From contig NZ_CAMKXG010000030.1 in the NCBI RefSeq assembly GCF_946477055.1, positions 1 through 19,720 of the forward strand: a stretch of 19,720 nt of DNA, given 5' to 3'. Shown here one piece after another: positions 15,797 through 19,720 of this stretch; within the stretch, counting starts at the first letter, position 1, and each line of letters starts with the position of its first letter. The notes under the pieces are model-generated. The model was not told the DNA's origin. It saw nothing but the letters and a program-made list of their open reading frames with translations, and searched no databases. Origin of the DNA: Lonsdalea britannica (GTDB lineage: Bacteria; Pseudomonadota; Gammaproteobacteria; Enterobacterales; Enterobacteriaceae). The position numbers and the translations under genes are program-made.

Positions 15797-17006
15797 ATCG
15801 GCTGACAATCTCGTCAATTAGCTGTTGGCCCAGGAGACGCTTGCTGCCGAGCGGCAACTGTTTGTCTCCTCCGTGCCAGAAAAGGTGCAACGCGTTGGTT
15901 TTCGCATTGAAGCCGCGGTCGGCTTGGGACACGTCGTTTGCGCAGATTAAATCCAGCTTTTTGTTGGCCAGTTTCTGCCGCGCGTATTCTTCCACATTAG
16001 TGGTTTCGGCAGCAAACCCGACAACATAAGGCCGATGTTCCTTCATCGCCGCCACGTCGGCGATGATATCCGGATTTTTTACCAGGGTGACAGTCATTTC
16101 ATCACCCTGCTTTTTGATTTTTTCGCTCTCCACGCTTTTTGCACGGTAGTCTGCCACGGCGGCGCAGCCGATCACGATGTGCTGTTTGGGAGAGGCGGAC
16201 ATGACCGCTTCATGCATTTCCAGCGCGCTCGCGACGTCGATACGCCGTACGCCGTTGGGCGTCGGCAGATCGACCGGACCGGCCACCAGCGTAACGTCCG
16301 CGCCGCGAGCCGCCGCCGCTTCGGCAATGGCGAATCCCATCTGACCGGAGCTGTGATTGCTGATGAAGCGCACCGGGTCCAGCGCTTCTCGCGTCGGGCC
16401 TGCGGTGATCAGCACGTTCAGGTGCTGCAGATCGGCGGTTTGCGCGAAAAATTGTTTCGCCTGTTCCACAATCTCCAACGGGTCGAGCATTCTACCGGGA
16501 CCGACGTCGCCGCAGGCCTGGCTACCGCTGTCCGGTCCCCAAATGTGTACGCCGCGTTCGCTCAAACGCGCGAGGTTGTCCTGCGTCGGCAGGGCGCGAT
16601 ACATCTGTTGATTCATGGCCGGCGCGACGGCCAGAGGCGCTGCGCTGGCGAGGCAGGCGGTAGTCAGCAGGTCGTTGGCCATGCCGACCGCCAGTCGGGC
16701 GATCACATCGGCAGATGCGGGAGCGATGATCATCAAATCTGCCCATTTTCCAAGCGCGATATGTCCCATCGCGGCTTCGGCGGCAGGATCCAGCAGGTCG
16801 TCCGCGACCGGATAGCCGGAGACGGCCTGAAGTGTGAGCGGCGTGATGAACGCTTTGGCGGCAGGCGTCATGACTACGCGCACCTCCGCGCCTTCGTCCC
16901 GCAGGCGGCGGACCAGCTCGGGGCATTTGTAGGCGGCGATACCTCCGCTGATACCCAGTACGATATGTTTGCCGGCGAGTGCGAGCAGACTGGAGAGTTC
17001 CGTCAT
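15780..17006 (-). CDS. coaBC: Bifunctional phosphopantothenoylcysteine decarboxylase / phosphopantothenate-cysteine ligase
   Basis: A 408-residue bifunctional coenzyme A biosynthesis enzyme. The N-terminal flavoprotein CoaC half shows [10 protein letters not shown] (18-27), His82 ([10 protein letters not shown]), [14 protein letters not shown] (129-136) and catalytic Cys165 in [13 protein letters not shown]. The C-terminal CoaB half, which joins CTP-activated phosphopantothenate to cysteine, starts near [29 protein letters not shown] and includes AAVADY, KIKKQ and VGFAAET. The frame is open 52 codons upstream, but [22 protein letters not shown] at 17006 fits the family start, with GGA eight bases before it. 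It is divergent from radC (195 nt) and overlaps dut. Confidence 0.97.
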   Translation of the reverse strand: MTELSSLLALAGKHIVLGISGGIAAYKCPELVRRLRDEGAEVRVVMTPAAKAFITPLTLQAVSGYPVADDLLDPAAEAAMGHIALGKWADLMIIAPASADVIARLAVGMANDLLTTACLASAAPLAVAPAMNQQMYRALPTQDNLARLSERGVHIWGPDSGSQACGDVGPGRMLDPLEIVEQAKQFFAQTADLQHLNVLITAGPTREALDPVRFISNHSSGQMGFAIAEAAAARGADVTLVAGPVDLPTPNGVRRIDVASALEMHEAVMSASPKQHIVIGCAAVADYRAKSVESEKIKKQGDEMTVTLVKNPDIIADVAAMKEHRPYVVGFAAETTNVEEYARQKLANKKLDLICANDVSQADRGFNAKTNALHLFWHGGDKQLPLGSKRLLGQQLIDEIVSRYDEKN

Positions 17007-17201
17007 CGTTTTGTCCGAGTGTGAGCTAAAGAAAGTATCGGGCATTTTACCATAAGCGTCCGAAGGAAACGGAATCTTGTCATGGAGACGCGTGTTGCAA
17101 CGACAGATTGCGCGCCTCTTCGCATCTTCTCCTCCATCCCCTCGTTCGTCCCTCGTCCACATGCCAGAATGCCTTCAGGACTCAGGGAGGGAGACACTAT
17201 C

Positions 17202-17867
17202 ATGATGTGGCTAAACGGGCAGGCGCCAAGGGAAAAACTGATACGGAAAGGGGCCTGCGCATTGACGGATACAGAACTGCTCGCCATTTTTCTTCGTACC
17301 GGGTTGCCGGGAACGCACGTTATGCAGCTGGCGGAAAATCTGCTGAACCAGTTTGGGTCATTGCATCAGTTGATGACGGCAGAGCAGACCCAGTTCCGTA
17401 CGGCGCGCGGTATCGGGCTTTCCAAATATACGCAGCTGCAGGCGGTGGGGGAGCTGTCGCGGCGGCTGTTTTCCTCTCGACTGGCGCGCGAAGACGCCAT
17501 GATCAGCTCGGAAGTGACGCTGCAATATTTGCAGTTACTGCTGGCGGATCGCGAACGTGAAGTTTTTTTAGTCCTTTTTCTAGACAATCAGCATCGTGTC
17601 ATTCGCCATCAGGAGATGTTTGCTGGTACGATTAACTGCGTAGAGGTGCACCCGCGAGAAATTGCTCGTGAGGCGCTGAAGGCGAATGCGGCAGCGTTGA
17701 TTCTGGCGCACAACCATCCGTCGGGAAAGGCAGAGCCCAGTCAGGCTGACCGCGCCATTACGGAACATATCGTCAAAGTATGCCAATTGTTGGACATCCG
17801 CGTGCTTGATCACCTGGTTATCGGGCACGGTGAGTACGCCTCTTTTGCCGAGCGCGGGTGGATTTAA
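17202..17867 (+). CDS. radC: RadC family JAB/JAMM-domain protein
   Basis: A 221-residue protein with an N-terminal helix-hairpin-helix region (about 10-90; [24 protein letters not shown]). A C-terminal MPN/JAMM domain carries the metal motif [14 protein letters not shown] (H-x-H-x7-S-x2-D) and EVHPREI. Despite its name it is not established as a repair protein, and the role of chromosomal RadC is unresolved. The start is chosen at the ATG behind AGGGAGGGAG. A second ATG follows immediately at 17205. The frame is open 40 codons upstream but that part has no family resemblance. In E. coli it likewise lies between coaBC and rpmB. Confidence 0.95.
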   Translation: MMWLNGQAPREKLIRKGACALTDTELLAIFLRTGLPGTHVMQLAENLLNQFGSLHQLMTAEQTQFRTARGIGLSKYTQLQAVGELSRRLFSSRLAREDAMISSEVTLQYLQLLLADREREVFLVLFLDNQHRVIRHQEMFAGTINCVEVHPREIAREALKANAAALILAHNHPSGKAEPSQADRAITEHIVKVCQLLDIRVLDHLVIGHGEYASFAERGWI

Positions 17868-17910
17868 GGCATATTTCGACGATCCTGAGGGATCTTTAGC
17901 TGTTCGGGAC

Positions 17911-17939
17911 TTGAGCGCATACGCTTCAGAGCGTATACT
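17911..17939 (+). promoter_or_regulatory. Sigma70 promoter of rpmB-rpmG
   Basis: TTGAGC (17911-17916), exactly 17 nt of spacer, then TATACT (17934-17939): near-consensus and typical of ribosomal protein promoters. Half of an imperfect inverted repeat (GCATACGC / GCGTATAC) overlaps the -10 element. Confidence 0.9.
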
Positions 17940-18342
<403 letters not shown>

Positions 18343-18350
18343 GGAACTGA

Positions 18351-18521
<171 letters not shown>

Positions 18522-18537
18522 TTTTAGTGGATTATCA

Positions 18538-18564
18538 AAAACCCGGCTTCGGCCGGGTTTTTTT
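18538..18564 (+). terminator. Intrinsic terminator of rpmB-rpmG
   Basis: A 10-bp stem AAAACCCGGC / GCCGGGTTTT closed by a TTCG tetraloop, with a run of seven Ts at 18558-18564, begins 17 nt after the rpmG stop. This is a textbook rho-independent terminator and separates rpmG from mutM. Confidence 0.95.
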
Positions 18565-18590
18565 GTGTCTGCAATTGGCGAATACGGCTG

Positions 18591-18599
18591 TGGTAGAGT
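18591..18599 (+). promoter_or_regulatory. Candidate extended -10 promoter for mutM
   Basis: TGG followed by TAGAGT forms an extended -10 element 30 nt before the mutM ATG, downstream of the rpmG terminator. No good -35 element accompanies it. The strong upstream terminator makes some local promoter likely. Confidence 0.3.
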
Positions 18600-18628
18600 G
18601 TTCGCGATGACTTTTCACGGGAGGAAAC

Positions 18629-19434
18629 ATGCCTGAATTACCAGAGGTGGAAACCAGCCGCCGGGGGATTGAACCCTATCTGGTCGGACATACCATTCTG
18701 CATGCGGAAGTGCGCAATGCGCGCCTGCGCTGGCCGGTATCCCCTGAGATTATGGCGCTGAGCGATGAACCTGTGCTCAGCGTTCAGCGTCGTGCGAAAT
18801 ACCTGCTGATTGAACTGGCTCGCGGTTGGATGATTGTTCATCTCGGCATGTCGGGCAGTTTGCGCGTGCTGCCTGAATATGTGGAGCCCGGCAAGCATGA
18901 CCATGTCGATCTGGTGCTGGATAGCGGCAAAGTGCTCCGCTACACCGACCCGCGCCGCTTCGGCGCCTGGCTGTGGAGCGCGGACCCGGCGACCAGTTCC
19001 GTGCTGGCTCATCTGGGACCGGAGCCGCTCAGCGATGCGTTCAGCGGCGACTACCTGTTCGATAAATCTCGGGGCCGGAAGACGCCGATAAAGCTTTGGA
19101 TTATGGATAACAAGCTGGTCGTCGGCGTGGGTAACATCTACGCCAGCGAATCCCTGTTCAGCGCGGGCATTCTGCCGGAGAGAGCCGCAGGCTCGTTGAG
19201 CGAGGCTGAGTTCCAGCTATTAGCGGACACCATCAAGAAAGTGCTGCTACGTTCTATAGAGCAAGGTGGAACGACGCTACGGGACTTCCTGCAGTCGGAC
19301 GGTAAACCGGGCTATTTTGCGCAGGAACTGCAGGTCTACGGCCGCAGCGGCGAACCTTGCCGTCACTGCGGGACGTTGATAGAAAGCCTCAAACAAGGAC
19401 AGCGCAGCACGTTCTTTTGCCGTACCTGCCAGCG

Positions 19435-19438
<4 letters not shown>
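18629..19438 (+). CDS. mutM: Formamidopyrimidine-DNA glycosylase (Fpg)
   Basis: A 269-residue bifunctional DNA glycosylase/AP lyase that removes 8-oxoguanine and ring-opened purines, then nicks the strand. The mature N-terminus PELPEVE supplies the catalytic Pro2 and Glu3, and Lys57 (RRAKYLL) is in place. The helix-two-turn-helix region includes [18 protein letters not shown]. The C-terminal zinc finger is complete, with Cys244, Cys247, Cys264 and Cys267. GGGAGG precedes the ATG. It converges on coaD with only 7 nt between the stop codons. Confidence 0.98.

Positions 19439-19720
<282 letters not shown>

Noticed and set aside
17082..17201. RadC with a 40-residue N-terminal extension
   Set aside because: The extension does not resemble the family, and a strong AGGGAGGGAG site lies in front of the ATG at 17202.

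Overview
The window looks like chromosome of a member of the Enterobacterales, probably in or near the Pectobacteriaceae. The right half carries the enterobacterial block rph-pyrE / slmA-dut-coaBC / radC / rpmB-rpmG-mutM / coaD, in the E. coli order and orientation, and the proteins match my memory of the E. coli and Pectobacterium family sequences almost residue by residue. Base composition is clearly GC-rich throughout, and I see no sharp composition break. There are no tRNA, rRNA, CRISPR, IS or phage features.

Left part (54-11616, all minus strand): a tightly packed operon transcribed right to left as dgcN - dgcA - gsiA - gsiB - gsiC - gsiD - dmpA - M55 D-aminopeptidase - iaaA. Gaps are 4 to 87 nt. 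A LysR-type regulator gene lies about 400 nt further downstream on the same strand. The transporter resembles the E. coli glutathione importer GsiABCD, whose operon also contains iaaA. Here that core is extended by two more peptidases (P1/DmpA and M55/DppA types) and by a DUF1611 protein plus an enolase-superfamily racemase/epimerase (the DgcN-DgcA pair). My reading is a scavenging system for peptides with non-standard bonds or stereochemistry: gamma-glutamyl, isoaspartyl and D-residue peptides such as cell-wall fragments. Peptides would be imported whole and cut by three peptidases of different specificity. Released D-Glu (or an L-Ala-D-Glu dipeptide) would then be converted to the L-form by DgcN/DgcA. 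This is the most interesting part of the window.

Middle (11617-12673): an AT-rich intergenic region that probably holds the operon promoter, then two small tandem DUF202 membrane proteins (YidG- and YidH-like). In E. coli yicC stands next to rph at this point, so the accessory block ends at a synteny break.

Right part (12797-19720): rph with a recognisable sigma70 promoter, then an attenuator/terminator hairpin with eight Ts. An unusually long spacer of about 330 nt separates this from pyrE. pyrE converges on slmA across a very strong hairpin. dut and coaBC overlap by 17 nt and are transcribed away from radC. rpmB-rpmG have a near-consensus promoter, a structured 5' leader with a 16-bp stem, and a UUCG-loop terminator. 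mutM converges on coaD, which runs off the right edge; a small hairpin covers both stop codons.
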